Positions 1-13,240 of a stretch of DNA of 64,000 nt are shown in pieces (positions within the stretch are counted from its first letter, which is position 1; each line of letters starts with the position of its first letter). The translations under genes and the position numbers were made by a program. Location: contig VXBM01000141.1 in NCBI GenBank assembly GCA_013400155.1, positions 327,337 to 391,336 on the forward strand, read 5' to 3'. Origin of the DNA: Helopsaltes ochotensis (lineage: Eukaryota; Chordata; Aves; Passeriformes; Locustellidae). The notes under the pieces were generated by a model. That model did no database searches. It was not told the origin of the DNA and saw only the letters and a program-made list of their open reading frames with translations.

Positions 1-1139
1 ATTTTCTATCCATATAATGATAGCTCTTGTACAGGGACATATAACATTTCAAGGATGTGACAATGCATTTACACAGACTTACAACTGAGTATGTGTGTAT
101 GTATTGTACATCTGCACATTGATTTTGTGTACTCTAATTATGATATTGTGTAGAGCAGCCACACAGTGTCTGAGGCATGCACAGGAGCAGTAGTGGTGGT
201 TGGTCTGCCATGGCAGCCTGGTGTGATGCTCTACAGGGACCACACACACTATGAGCAGGAAGACAAGTTGTGTGTCACAGGCTCCAGACCAGAGTTTTCC
301 AACCTCACCACTCACTACAACACTGGAGAATGAAATGAACTTGTAAATTGTGAGGTGTGCTTTTGACGAAGTACTCACTTTGTTACCTGCCCAGTGAGCC
401 AGTGTAGTTCTCATAATATGAAGAGGTCTTACAGTGGGTCTTTATGAGGACTTTTTTTTAACTTTAAAAAAAGTCGTATCATAAGTGAGGCAAACTATTT
501 GTGCTTCTGGAGACCTTATGGAGTGTGTAGATGGTGCCAATTTTGCAGAATGAATCAGATGTTGGACTTCTACCTACCTGCACTCCTTTTTTTACAGATT
601 TCATTCTTTTGTACTTACACATTCTTACTCTCAAGAACTAAGACATGCCTATGTGCACAGGTGGTCACATCAGGAGTATTTGTGTGACATGGCACATTGG
701 GTCCTTGGCATGTGTCTTACTGACTGGTTATGACAAATTGGTTTTGTGCATTTAGGAGCGGAAGGTGGGTTTGATATTGTGCATCATATTTCATTTAATT
801 CCTCCAGAAGAGTGGATTTCATAGTTGTCTTTATCTGGATATTTTATGGCTCCACTCCTGTTCTTCATTATCTTTACACTTTCTTTGGGTCAGGAATGAG
901 GCTTGATCTTCCTTTTCTTTTACATGAAATCTCTTCTGTGATACTGTAGCAAATAACAGCTGACTTTCCTTTTAACCCCTGTTCTGCTGTTTCCTGTTGT
1001 GTGCGTGTGAGTACACGTGCAGTCAAGTATAAATGTCTTTTTGTACTTCATTGGCCCAGATGTTAATTGTTTTAAATCTCTTTAGAAAAGCAGGAACCCA
1101 CGCACCTTCATTTGTAGGAAGAGTTGATATTTGCATTCT

Positions 1140-1400
1140 CCCGTTGCAATTGTGCAATTGGCCATCAACGCGTGCTGCGATGCGTTCTGTGACAGTTTGC
1201 TAAGTATCGAGTTCAGAGACGTGTGAAAGCTTCCTTTCTGGAAAAGAAAGGGACAGCTCCCGCCTCCGGCGCCGGGACAGATTTAGCCAGCCAGCTAAGC
1301 ACTGCCTCCCTCGCTGCTGCTGACTGAGGTGTTCTCCTGTCTGTGCTGCTGATCCTCTGCTCTGCAGACCACCGGCCACACTCCCTTTGGATGGCTGTCA
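1140..1400. other. CpG-richer patch in intron 1
   Basis: CpG dinucleotides, rare in the surrounding intron, cluster here (for example AACGCGTGCTGCGATGCG at about 1168-1185 and CTCCGGCGCCGGGAC near 1264-1278). A TTGCAAT-type element repeated in TTGCAATTGTGCAATT lies at about 1145-1160. It could be a regulatory patch or a relic of a repeat. I see no start codon with BICD1-like coding sequence and no clear splice donor, so it is not called as an exon. Confidence 0.25.
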
Positions 1401-4400
1401 AGGGAGGAAAGACTTCCATTTCATGAAAACTGCTGTTGTGAAAAGCAAGGTTCTAGAGGGAAGATCCTGGTGATGCTGGTGAAGTGGTTTGAAAGCCTCT
1501 GTGAAAATAAGATGGTTACCTAAAGAGCTCAGAGTGACAGGTTTTGCTGATTTTCAAAATATGTTGTTTAAACAGTTTGTAATTTTCTGGTAACTTCCAC
1601 ATTAGCCAATATAGTGAATCAGGAGTCAGTATATCATCCAGAAATAAATACCCAAGGGTAAAATCTGGGCTTCACTGAAGCCAGTGGAATCTCTGGTTCC
1701 TCTTTCAGTAGAACTAGGTAAGTCATGGATCCTCAGTTTGCATAGGCTTCTGCAGTCATCTTACAGCTGGGAAGATAGGTCACCCTGAGATAAAGCTGCT
1801 GACAAAGCAAGAGTGTATTATGCTCCTTAACGTGTTATCTTTTCCAAATTGCTTACTGGGAGACAATGTATTTCACAAATGGGAGTTTTCATCATCAGGC
1901 AGTATTATGCATTTGACACTGTCAGGGAACAAGGTTGGAAACGACTTTAGATTTTGGTTGAGCCAAGACAGGTCCATCCTATAGACATGCCTGCAACCCT
2001 CAATGTTGCCTATGATTCCTGGTCTCATTGTTTTGTGTGGTTTTCAAATCCCATCCTCTCTGCAGCTGAGTTCCTCTGTGTTCATGCAGGCAAAGGCAAG
2101 TATTGGAGGGGAGAGCTGAGCCCTTGGGCAAAAGCACTGGGAAAAGTGTGGCATGGGTTGCAGGTTTCTCGCTTGTAAAGCCAAATCTTTGTTGGACTAC
2201 TGCCTTTGCTTCTGTTGGGGTGACAAATGGGATCAGTCTGGAGCCCTGCTGCAGCTGGACATGTAGATATACAAATGCACAGCATGTGGTATGGTCTGCC
2301 TTCTTCAATTTATTGTTGGATTGGCTTGAGACAGACATGTGGATGCAGCAGTGCTTGGAGGAGTGCCAGGCCATCTCCCCTCTCATGCAATCTCCTGTAT
2401 CAGACATGTCCCTCTCTCCTCCTGAGTAGATCTGGCTGGCAGGGTACACTAACTTCCTCTCATCAGTGTCCCTACTTTGGTTGGATAAATGGCCAGGGTT
2501 GTTTTGAATTGGATATTTTTTGTTTGCTTGATTTACTTTTTTTTTCTTCTTAGCCTATCCAAAATGAATTTAAGTGCATTGATGATTACAGTGGGACAAT
2601 TTATGGCAATCCCATTCTTCAAGTCTCACTTTTTTGGGGGTGTTGAGTAGGCAAGCAATTGTTGCTGTAACATGATTATCAGTACCACCATATACCTTAA
2701 AATCTCACTTGCTCTGAAGACATGAGGTTACCCAGCACTTGCAGTGAGCACCCAGCTGCAAGAGCATTCTGTGAAACAGTTGTGTGCACTGCATTGATCA
2801 ATGCCAACGGAACCAAAAAGTTCCAAGTCTGTGGCTGGCAGCACAATAATTAAACCTTCCTTTGAAACTAAGTGAGAGGTCTGTAATTTTGGCCTCTTGC
2901 TCTGAAGGGCATGCTTTTATTTAGAGACTTTTTCCAACTTTTTAGGAGTTTCTATAAATGCCTAAAATCTCTGGTTAATTTTTCTCCTTTCAAACATTTG
3001 GTTTAAAAAAATACTGTTCTAAAAGCTAATGTGTGCGTCCTGCCAGTTTATACTCCATCTCCAGGAACTGGAATGTAGAGCTCTTTCCCTGCATTCTAGG
3101 TACTTGCTAAGCACAACTCTGGTTTCCACATGCTGATATTGAGTGAGTCACGTGTAATCACAAGGAGAGAGTTTATTCTTATTAGTCACCTATGGAGTAA
3201 TCAGAACTGCTGTGCTGGCAATTTACATAAAGAGCTGCAGAGAATAGAAGTGTAAGTGTAGCCAGGCAAGTTAAGGCCGTAAATTTAATGAGCATGATTA
3301 CATTAGCAGGATATACAGAAAACACGCATTCTTTAAGTATAGTTGTTAATGGAATTCTTATTTTGGAAAACCTTTTTCTGCCCTAATTGCTACGGACCCA
3401 AGACTCATCTTGCCGTGTTACTATGAATTTGGCTTAGACTGTGTCTTGCTCTCAGGGTCAGATTTGTATGACTGCTGCAATAAAACTGGTTGATAGTGCT
3501 GGTGGCACAAATAGGTAAAACTCCATGTCCCTTTTTGCTCTCTAGGCATTAAAACTTCATGTCTCTCTATGCTCCATTTAATTAATCGGGTTTTTTTTAT
3601 TACAGTGAAACCACACTGGTCATCTTCAATTTTAGGCTGGTGTTGCAGATCCCTAAGAAAATGGCCAACCATGAATCATGGCTTTTTCAGCTGCATGATC
3701 CATGAGAAGTGTAGTGCCTACCAGTCCTTCCAGCAGAGAGAGTTGCTCCTTGAATCATAATGGAATTTAGTTTGCAAGAGGCTCCTGAAGATGATCTTGT
3801 CCATCACCTGCCCAAAGCTCAAAGTGTTGTTCAAGGTTCTTGTCCTAGATGAGTTTTGAAAGTCTCCAAGGATAGAGGGTACACAGCCACTCTGGGCACT
3901 TCTTTTGCTGCCATGCCACTCTCAGGGTGGATTTTCCTTTGTTTTGTTTGAATTTCCTTGTTACAGGTTGTGACCTTGTATCTTGCCCTTTTCCTGTGCA
4001 CTGCTGGGAAAGGTCTGACTCTCTATGCGCATTCAGTCAAGAACAGAATGCAAGTTGGTCTGCTTTTCTTAACCTATTCTACTTGTGCTGAACAAAAAAA
4101 ACCCTTTTATTTTTTTTTCCTCTTCTCTAGGGAACCTCTCAGACACCCTTGAAATTCACTTTGCTTTCCTGACTTCTCTTCCAGGGCTGCTTGTTTCACT
4201 GGGCTATTATGGCAATGGGCCCTAAATTGTACCCCCTCTCTATTCTCCAATTTTATTTACAAAAACTATAGAAATCAGCCACTTTAGGTGTTCATGACTG
4301 TAGTCAATTCTCTTCCCATCTACTTGGTGACTGACTGAGATAGACAAGCTCTTAAGGCCTGTCTTGAAAAAGATTGGGAAACATGAAGAAGAGCAGAGCA

Positions 4401-6472
4401 GTCTTTATGCCTATCTCTAGATGTCAATTCAAGGGTAATATAGTGCTGTTTTGATTGTCTAAGGCCTTTCCTGTGGGTTTCAAAAGTAGCTTAAAGGAGA
4501 TAGGGCTTTTTGTCCTCCTCTGTGAAAATGTGGAGAGTGGAAATACCCACTGAAGCTTTGAACTTACTTTGTTTGAATGACTAAGAATTTTTCTGTGCAT
4601 AAGCTTCTGCTTGAGACTGACATTTTACAGTGCTTGGAAGACAAGGTGGTAATTATATTACTTGTGTTCTTATTCAATGAGAGGAGCTTCCTGCTCTTTG
4701 AGAAACAAATCGTTAATTTTGCTGCTTAGCAAAAATACCACCACTTACCCTCAGAATGCAGTTTGGTATCTAGTTTTTTTTAATAGACTTATAAATGATT
4801 TGGTTTGGAAGGGACCTTATTTTCTTTTTAATTAACAGAAAAGAGTAAGAAATGTTAAAAGAAAAGGATCTAAATAAAGTAGATGTTCTGTGGCTTCTAG
4901 GATATATGTGAGTACAGCTAAGAGTTTTGCAGCAGAAGAATACCCTTTCTTTCCAAATATGAGAAAGAAGAAGCCCTCATAAAGTGAGGCCCAGCTAATT
5001 TAAAGCTTTTAGGTGATTCACTCAGCAGCTGGGTTACTTTTATTATTCACCAGCAATATGACTTTGCTTAGACCACTCCTAAAATGCTCTATAAACGTGC
5101 TCTGACTATGGAATGTGAGTTTACATATGATGAGCTAATGTGAAATTACTAGAATGTCCCAGCGGGCTGGCAACTCTTAAAGAACTGGGTTTTGGCATTA
5201 ACTCTTTGCTGATTTATTCAAGCAAGCACAGGAGATAATTGCATTTATTTCAGCCATTGCATAGTTAGAAAAACAGAAGAAAATCAGTTAGAAAAGAAGA
5301 AAAATTAAGTTTTTGTAAAAATGGGATTTTTGTGCTCAGTGCAAATGTAGTATGACCTCCATGGTTTCATCTCTTCATTAAGGCACATTTTGTTTAAAAA
5401 AATTAAAAATTTCTTACCACCTTATGTGCTTGTTCTGGTAATACTTCTATTGGTTTTAATGGAAATTTTGTGATAGCTGGGTGTTGGTCTGATAGTAATT
5501 TGTGCAAAATTGTAAGCCACCTTATGTTTCATTAACAAGATATGAATTATTTTATTTATAGAAATAATTTAATTACTGGCTATAGGAATTTTGAACAGAG
5601 CTGCTTTAAAATTACCAGCATGAAACTAATTTGTTTCGTTGTAGATAAGTGGTGGTCTTTGTTACAAGCTTCCCCCTTCTTGTGTCTTCTGTGCCTGGAG
5701 GGAATGCTCAAGGCTGGGAAATTGAAATCCCCATCTAGAGTGCAATTAAAGGCAATTAAATGGAAATTCTTATTCACTCCCCCTTTTGCTGGACTGCAGA
5801 TGAACAATGGATGTTGGCATTGAATGTTCATTTTCATGGTAGTGCTTTCTTCTTGTCTACAAATATTTCTAACCATCACATTTAGGAGTGGATTTGTTCC
5901 TTATTTGTGTAAAGGCTGAGTGTTTGCCTGAGGCATCACACATATTGATGGAAATCAGCACAATGTGTACTGGGACTGCAGAAGCATAGCTGTGTCCGTG
6001 GCTGAGCTGAATATAAATTTCTTTGTGTTTTCTGAAGGCTTTGTTGATTAGCATCAGACATATGAATTTCAAGAGGACTGTAGATACTGAAGAGATCCAC
6101 TGAGAACAAACAGAAGCATATGCATTGTTCACTCTTTTACCCAAATTGTCCTTGGGGAACAGCCTGTGAATTGTTGACATTTGTCCTACTGCTCTACATC
6201 AGTAAATAGACTCAGGATTAGTTATGTTTTCCATGTATCTGATCTCCTTAGCATTTCTGGCATAGTAAATCCTCCATCACCCTGGCTTGCAAGTCCCTTT
6301 TGCAATTGAAATCTCTTATGCAGATATTGACTTTTGTGACTTTATCAGTGCAACAGCATTTGCATTTTTATTGGAGAGAGTTGATTTAAATAAATAAAGC
6401 TAAATGCTTTTTGCCTTTAGGTGGTAGCTTCTTCAGGTGCTTTTTATAGATTTCTCAGTTGCCTGTACCTTG

Positions 6473-6735
6473 CTCATAGAGGCATTGAGGTTGGAGAAAA
6501 TCTCTAAGGTAAAATTTCAACTTTGACCAGACGCCACCCTGTCAACTAAACCATAGCACTGAGTGCCATGTCCAGTCATTCCTTAAACACTTCCAGGGAT
6601 GATGATTCCACAACCTCCCTGGGCAGGCTGTTCTGACGCCTGACCATCCTTTCAAATTAAGAAATTCGTGACGTTCAATCTGAACCTCCCCTGGCATGGC
6701 TCGGTGCAGTGTCCTCTTTGTCCTGTCATAACTGT
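6473..6735 (-). mobile_element. CR1 LINE fragment (3' end), minus strand
   Basis: Read on the minus strand, this matches the 3' end of avian CR1 retrotransposons. The + strand shows TCATAGAGGCATTGAGGTTG, then the block around AAGTGCCATGTCCAGTC-like sequence, ACACTTCCAGGGATGATGAT, CCTCCCTGGGCAGGCTG and TGAACCTCCCCTGG. CR1 copies are usually 5'-truncated, which fits a piece of about 260 bp. It is diverged and carries no usable reverse transcriptase frame. Boundaries are approximate. Confidence 0.85.
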
Positions 6736-7261
6736 AGTATCTTTTATTTCAGATCATGAATGCATCTATTCTAACATCCTTTTCACTCAGCAACAGATAT
6801 TCTCCTCTATACTTTTCAAATGGGAACTTGACCTTCCTCAATTATCTGTAGCAAAGCATGAAATGAAAAAACAACCTGTCCTTTAAAGTTTATTTTCACC
6901 ATTTTCAAAAGGTAGACTGCTTGCATGTTCTCAAACAAATAAGAAACCCTGATTTGTTAGCTTGCTTCATACTAACTGCAAAACATTTCACCTTTTTTTC
7001 CCCTGCAAGATGGGGCATATGAAGTAAAAGGTATGTTGTTACGTTAAGAAAAAAAAACTCAAACACACAAAAATCCTATTCATCTTGTGTTCCATAGAGC
7101 ATAAAACTGATCATCTTGAGTCTGGAAATTTTGAAACTACCAGTGCTTAGCCAAGTGCTTGGGTACAATGGAATTTTGATCCATTCTCTCATTCATTTTG
7201 ACTGGGGAACAGGTTAAGTCTAGGAACCTTGTTTGGTGTTCTAAGCTGAAAACTAAATTAG

Positions 7262-8017
7262 TGTCTTGGTTTGAAAGACAGGTATCTGCAAGGGAGAGCA
7301 GGACCTCCCGTTGGAATGGAGAATTCGAATCCCCTCCCTCCAAATTATTACAATTTAGGAAATTAAACGGGCTTTTCAGGCAGAGGTATGGGACTAGGAA
7401 TAACAATTCTTTTTACTAGTATGTATAACAAGGCAAAACAAACAGCAATAACTACTACAACATTAACAATAAGACCAACCCAAAGACCTTGAGAGGTTTT
7501 GCTTCAGAGTCCGTGGGCAGTCGGGTGCCGGGGCTCCGAGAGCACCGGGCTGAAACGGTGGGAAACTCCCGGGCTGTGGTGAGATCAGAAGCGCTCTCTG
7601 ATGGCAGCTGGAGCAGCAGGGATGTCCCGGCCGAGCACAATGTGATGGAAAAGCCCCCGAAGCACAAAGCAGTGTCGAGGAAACGGCGGCGGCGGGACAG
7701 GGCCGGTCTGGCTCCAGCAGGGCGGAGAAGGCGAGCCCGGAGTTCCGAGGCACACGAGGAGCCAATGCAGGTTCCTCCGGTAGCAGCAAAGAACTCTGTC
7801 TGCAGCAAGCAGCAGTGGCTGTCTTCTCCTCGAACTGCTGGGACAAGAGAGCGAAACTGCCCCCGGCCTCGTTCTTTACCTGCTTCCCAGCCCTCAGTGG
7901 TACCTTCTTCTTTTGTTTTGGCCAAGTACCCACAAGTATCTAACGATCTGTCTCGTAGCAAGCCAGGTGGGGGAAGAAAATTTCACAAAACAGGAAAAAC
8001 AATTCCAACCCCCAACA
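7262..8017. mobile_element. Solo LTR, ERVL-like family A, copy 1 (756 bp)
   Basis: The element begins TGTCTTGGTTTGAAAG and ends CCCCCAACA. It is flanked on both sides by the 5-bp direct repeat ATTAG (7257-7261 and 8018-8022). A 5-bp target-site duplication with TG...CA ends is typical of ERVL-type LTRs and solo-LTR formation. A related copy in the opposite orientation lies at 43413-44192. Shared blocks include the GGAATGGAGAATTC segment and the AGGAATAACA segment. The middle (about 7500-7860) is GC-rich, which produces several long but meaningless ORFs on both strands. No gag, pol or env sequence is attached. The transcriptional strand could not be decided, so orientation is given only relative to copy 2. 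Confidence 0.9.
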
Positions 8018-8775
8018 ATTAGTGATGAGATAGATGCTCAATCTTCTGCCTTGGCAGAAGAGTTCAGTATCCTGCTTTGCTGAACACAGGAAGAATTAGA
8101 CAGTCAGCTGTTTTCAGCTAGCCTGTCAACCCAGAAGTTCATGATCTAGTTTTCTTGCTTATAAGCCCATGCTGATTCAGGCTGTGTTCTCAATCTGTTT
8201 TTGAGTTTTCAATCTGTTTCCCTGCATGTGCTGTCCATCTCACATGCACTATCCACACAATGCCTATTAATTTTTTTCTTCTGTCATCATTAGGCATGCA
8301 TCTGCCTGTGTTTTGATTGCAATATGCCAAGAATTTGCATTTGAAGGCTTTAATCACTTTAGCACTGGCTTCCAAAAGAAAACTATTGACCTGTCTCAGC
8401 CATTTTAAACGAACATGAGAAGGTCCTGCCAGCTGCACAAAGTTTTAGTCTACATTATGACAAAATTTAGAGGCCTACAACTTGGGAAAGATTTAAGAAA
8501 GCGGGTATAATAGGACTAGAACCCATCAGTCACCTCTGCAAGGGTGTTTTTTGCTGTTGCACTGCTGAGAAACGTGTTGGCTTTAGATTCAGTGCCACAT
8601 CACAAGTTATGGAGGAGGTAGTTTTGTACCAACTGAGTTTGAGGGAAGGATCCTGCTCAGATGCTGCTCCCTCTTCTCAGCCTTCCCTCGAGGGAATTTT
8701 TCTCACAGACCTCTGTCTGCCACTGATTGCTCCTTAGTATAAATTTTAAAAGAACGCTGAGATTTTGTCAAGGAA

Positions 8776-8878
8776 TTAAAAAAAACCGCAAACCCCCCCA
8801 AAATATCCAAAAAACAAAAAACCAAAACCAACAAAACAGAAAAAAACCCCATATATAGTAAACTTTAAAAAAAAAAAA
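8776..8878 (+). repeat. A/C-rich low-complexity tract
   Basis: Runs of A interrupted by C clusters (for example CAAACCCCCCCAAAATATCC) end in a run of 12 A at about 8867-8878. It could be a degenerated poly(A) tail or simple repeat. No retrocopy could be recognised directly upstream. Confidence 0.6.
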
Positions 8879-10627
8879 GTCTTATCTGAGAGACACAGAA
8901 TTGCATGTGATTAAAGGAGTACTCGGTGATAAATGGGCATTCAAGTTGTGCAACAAAATAAGGCCTGTTCCCGGCATTAACCCTTAGCATCCTGAGCAAA
9001 GATTTCCATCTGTGATGCCGTACTGACATTTCACTAGGAAATATGCTACCCTTTTGAGTAATCCAGGCTGTTTTTCCCTTGCTTTTGTGCTATGAATGTG
9101 GAGGTAACTAATACATAATACATTCTGCTTTGCAGCAAGTTAGCAGCTCAAATAGGTAATCATTTGAACAAGTTCGATGCTGTTACATTATGCATTGGAA
9201 AAAACTACATTCAGTGTCAAAGGCATAAAGATAGGCTGCCTGCTTTCCTGGTAGCCAGTCAGGTCATGTTTATTGCTTATTCATCATTCCAGAAGGAATT
9301 CCTAGAAGAAGGAATTTCTGTGAAGCATTTCAAAATTCCAGCCCCAGGAGGACATCAGTCAAAACAAAAGAGAAATTCAGAAATAGCAGCCTTCATTACC
9401 TACTTATATTTTAAACTGATCTTTTGGGTATGTGCTGCTTTCTACACCTAAATTAGAAATCTAGCTTCTCTTTTTCCTTTCTTGAAATGCTAAATGTAAT
9501 TTTTATTTTAGACATCATTTTATGTCATTGCACATTAGCTTTCTACTGTTGTTTATATTTGTCATATAAATATGACATGTCTGGAGCAGTCATTTTTCTA
9601 TTGTTCCTTTGCAAATCTGGGCCCATTTTGTTCACAGCATTATTTCTGTCATACTTGTTTGCTTCTGACACTGGAATTTCCATCTGGGGTAACTTAGAGT
9701 TCATCAGTAAATGTGTTTTTCCTCCAAAGTTACACTTCTCTGCATGACCAAATTGACCTCTTCCTTGTATGGATTCACTTCTACCTTTTTATCATGACCT
9801 CGAATAGTGATCACTGCTTTGTTGTGCTCAAAGTTCAAATTTTAAGATGCCTTTGAAAAATCATGGTAGTGTTACACAATCCTGAGGTTTCAGGAGATGC
9901 ATATATACATAGTTTAATGGTACTTTGTTACTCAACTTTTATGACCAATTTATTAAAAGAAGTATCTTCTAACTCAATCAAGAGCATCATTTCAAACAAA
10001 ATCTTGAGAGAAATGATGGGACCAGTGTAAGGTGAAAATCTGACTGCTCTCTGTTAGGACAGTCTTTGTTGAAGCAGTAAACTTGCCTCAGTCTTTGTAG
10101 CTGATTTAAGCTATTGTGCCTACTCTGGGAGGGGCTTTCCCGAGGAAACAGAGCCCTGAAGGGGTACACAGCCCCTTCTGAGTCCAAACTTGAATCTAGA
10201 AGATGTCAGGAAAGCCCCACGCTGTGATTAGTGAAATAAGAGCCAGCAAGGGACCAACAGTGATTTCCAAGTGGTTTTAATAAGGAGTCCCGCCAAGCAG
10301 CACCATGCTGAAAAGAACAGGGTAATTAACTGGTATATCTGCACAATATAGTACAGCACCTACTCAAAATACTTGAGGCCATTCTATGAAAATACCAAGA
10401 TCGTATTCAATGGTGAATGCAGGGAACATCTGCTTTGCTTTTGCATTGTTCTTCCTCACCCTCAGTGTCATGTCACAGGAAAGCTGTTTCTCCACTCAGG
10501 CTTCCATGGCATGCTGGTATTCCCTCATATCCAGTACCATAGGATCTATTCAGCAAACCAGTTTGTATCCAACACATGACTCAAATGCAAGTCAACTTTC
10601 TGTAACTTGCAGTCCAGGTCATCACCT

Positions 10628-11323
10628 TGTTATAAATGGGAATCAGTATATCCAATTTAGCAAACCACAAAGTTAAATTTTAACAACAATTTTAATTAGA
10701 ATAAAATAATTGATATAAAATACAATATGAAGTTTGGCAATAATTAACTGACTATACTTTTGGTTCAGATAAAGCAAGAAAAAACCAACCTGGGTACGGA
10801 GAGGGATCATTCCCCCCCTCATGTACAAACAGGACAAATCCCAGTTCCACACTTATATACAGATGTTAATACATCAATATTCCCATAAATTTCCTCCTAT
10901 GTCCAATTGACATCATCATGTTGTATGGTGCATGCTCCACTCCTTGCTGGGGGTCTCCAGTCTTTGGTGGTCTTTTGGATGAAGGCTCCCAGTCTCCTCT
11001 CTGCACTCCAAATAACCCCACGGGTTGCGCATCCGTATTAAGTTTTGTGTTACATTATGTTCCAAAAAAGTATTTTAGTATTTCATGGTACACAAAAACA
11101 ATAAATTTATTTTAATTAACATTTTGCCTGGACTTCGTTCCAAAACTTTCTCATCTTAGATATTTTTAGCTTCTGTCTGTTATCTCAAGGCCAAACATCT
11201 GCTGGAGAAGGGGGGACTCCCTCCCCTCCCTCTTTTCCTAAAAAAAGTTACATTTTAACTCCTGTTTTAAAATATTGATTACTATTTCAATTTTATCAGC
11301 ACAAATCATACGTATTTATTACA
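10628..11323 (-). mobile_element. Solo LTR, ERV1-like family B, copy 1 (696 bp)
   Basis: The left end is TGTTATAAATGGGAATC and the right end is GTATTTATTACA, giving imperfect inverted termini with TG...CA. A perfect 4-bp target-site duplication ACCT flanks it (10624-10627 and 11324-11327), the size expected for ERV1-type integrations. Its first 450 bp align with the copy at 18784-19631 in the same orientation, including the CCCCCCCTCATGTACAA region and the block before CAATTGACATCATCATG. On the minus strand a TATATAA box (10853-10859) stands about 230 bp before the LTR end, which suggests minus-strand polarity. No internal proviral genes remain. Confidence 0.9.
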
Positions 11324-11782
11324 ACCTTCTCATGTGAGCACAGTTACTTGAAATATTTCCCATCATAACAAGGCTATAAGGTTTTGTAGATAAGTAAATA
11401 TACTGAGCAAATTGTTGAAACATAAAATCAAAATAGAACAAATATTTGGCTACCAGCTGAAAAATATTGATATGTGGTTTAATTTAAAAGTTTAATTTAA
11501 AATCAATCTCATGGAAGGTTTTAAGTGGACATGTCTGGAATGTTTAAACTTTTTGGTGTTCTGTACAAGCTATGAAATAGAGAAGCAGAACTTTTTGCTT
11601 ACTTATAATTAAAAGGTATTTCATGTTCATCTCCTTATTGCGTTGATCTGCATAATTACCATCAATATCAAAAGTGGACTGTGTTTGATTGCTTTCCTTC
11701 TCTTGATTTTTAACGTCTTGTTAGCAGTTTAAGAAAGAAATATTGTGATATGGATGAGTTGGGCTTGGCCATCAAAGAAATG

Positions 11783-11988
11783 AGGAAGAAATTCTTTACT
11801 ATATAGGTGACTTAGCACTGGGACAGATTGCTCAGAGTTTATGGAGTCTCCCTCACTGGAGCTATTCAAGAACTGTCAGGATGCAACCCTGTGCCATGTG
11901 CTCAGGGATGCCCCTGCTTGAGCAGGCAGGTTGGACCAGATGAGCCCCTGTGATCCCTCCCAACCTGACCCATTCTGTGGTACAGTGA
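11783..11988 (+). mobile_element. CR1 LINE fragment (3' end), plus strand
   Basis: The diverged 3' untranslated end of CR1 can be read directly: AGGAAGAAATTCTTTACT, then AGCACTGGGACAGATTGCTC, then AGGTTGGACCAGATGAGC and CCTCCCAACCTGACCCATTC with a terminal TCTGTGG-type unit. It is 5'-truncated like most genomic CR1 copies. The start is approximate. Confidence 0.85.
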
Positions 11989-13124
11989 AGTTGAAATTGG
12001 TTTCACAGGAAAAAAAAAGTGTATATTTTCTGTAATCATAGGTACAAGGAAACGTGGAGTACACAGTAATTTTCCACTATGCTATGCACACTCCCTAAAT
12101 CTATATTCATAGCTGTTCTCAAACATTACGTGTGCTAAAAATGCACCTTCAAAGTACTGTAAGGAAAACCTGGTATGCATCTGGAGGGCTGTCATCACTG
12201 TGTACTGTAGTTCTCTGGTAGAGAGGGCTCCAGGTAACATTTATTCGTGAGCTTCTCCATCCCTGCAAGTCCTACCTGCTCTTTTGACGTTTTGATTTTG
12301 TCCGTGGATAAGTAGTCTTTACATTTGTCTTGTAGGGTCTTTATTTGACTGGTGCTTTTTGCTCAGTCTCAAACTAGGAACAGTGAGCCATTGAATATAA
12401 GTATGTAGAGGGAGATAATTTATTAATTGAGTTCCCAGAACAGTTGTCTTAGATTCACAGATATCAGTGCTTAAGTTTCATTAAATTGAATTTCTTGTTA
12501 TTTGGAAAATCCTATTTGGCAATTTGCTGGCACTTGCTATTTCAGTAACTTACAGCTTTTTGAGAAGACAGCTGGGTTAATACATTATTGAATATTTTTA
12601 GAATCCTTTAATGCTGAGTTCACAGGATTCTCCAAGTGAAGTAGACTTAAAAGCTGAGAAGTTTTTGAAGAGAGATTTACTTTGAAGTTTCTAAGGGGCT
12701 GCTTCAGTTCTAGTGCCAGTAAAGCTTAGAACGTGTTCTGAAAGGATATAAATAGCAGCAGTAAAACAATGGATTTAATTTGGTAAGTCTTATCTGTGGG
12801 AAGGCAAAGGAGGCCAAAGCTTACAGTGGATACAAATGTGTGCTTTGGTTTTATAGAACTGGGTAGAAATGAGGCTATTAGGGATAATTTTTCTCTGAAA
12901 TAGCATGTTACCATGACTCAATTTTCTCTTATGTATTAGGAGAAAAAAATAAAAATTGTGGTCTTTCAGATGTGTTCACTTTGATTTAAGATATACGAAA
13001 GAACTTCTGCCTGTGTTAGGCTAAAGACTCTTCACATTAGAAGCCCTCTTTCGTCTTTCTCTGAAATCAGGTCGTGTCATTTTCAACTAAGTGTCATTTT
13101 AAAAAGGGTAATACACTCAAATCA

Positions 13125-13240
13125 GGTTTTTCTTTTGTTTTACTTTATATTTTATTGCTATTTTTATTTTTCTTTTGTGTCTATTATTTTTAACATTATT
13201 TTTTATATTATTATGTTATTGCTGGGTTTCCCCCCATTTT
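13125..13240. repeat. T-rich low-complexity tract
   Basis: About 110 bases dominated by T with interspersed A (TTTTTATTTTTCTTTTGTG and similar), ending in TTTCCCCCC. It lies 0.8 kb before exon 2 and is simple sequence, not a polypyrimidine tract of a recognised splice site. Confidence 0.55.

Noticed and set aside
7455..8022. Overlapping long ORFs on both strands (156-177 codons)
   Set aside because: They lie within the GC-rich middle of a solo LTR, overlap each other in several frames and show no known protein family.
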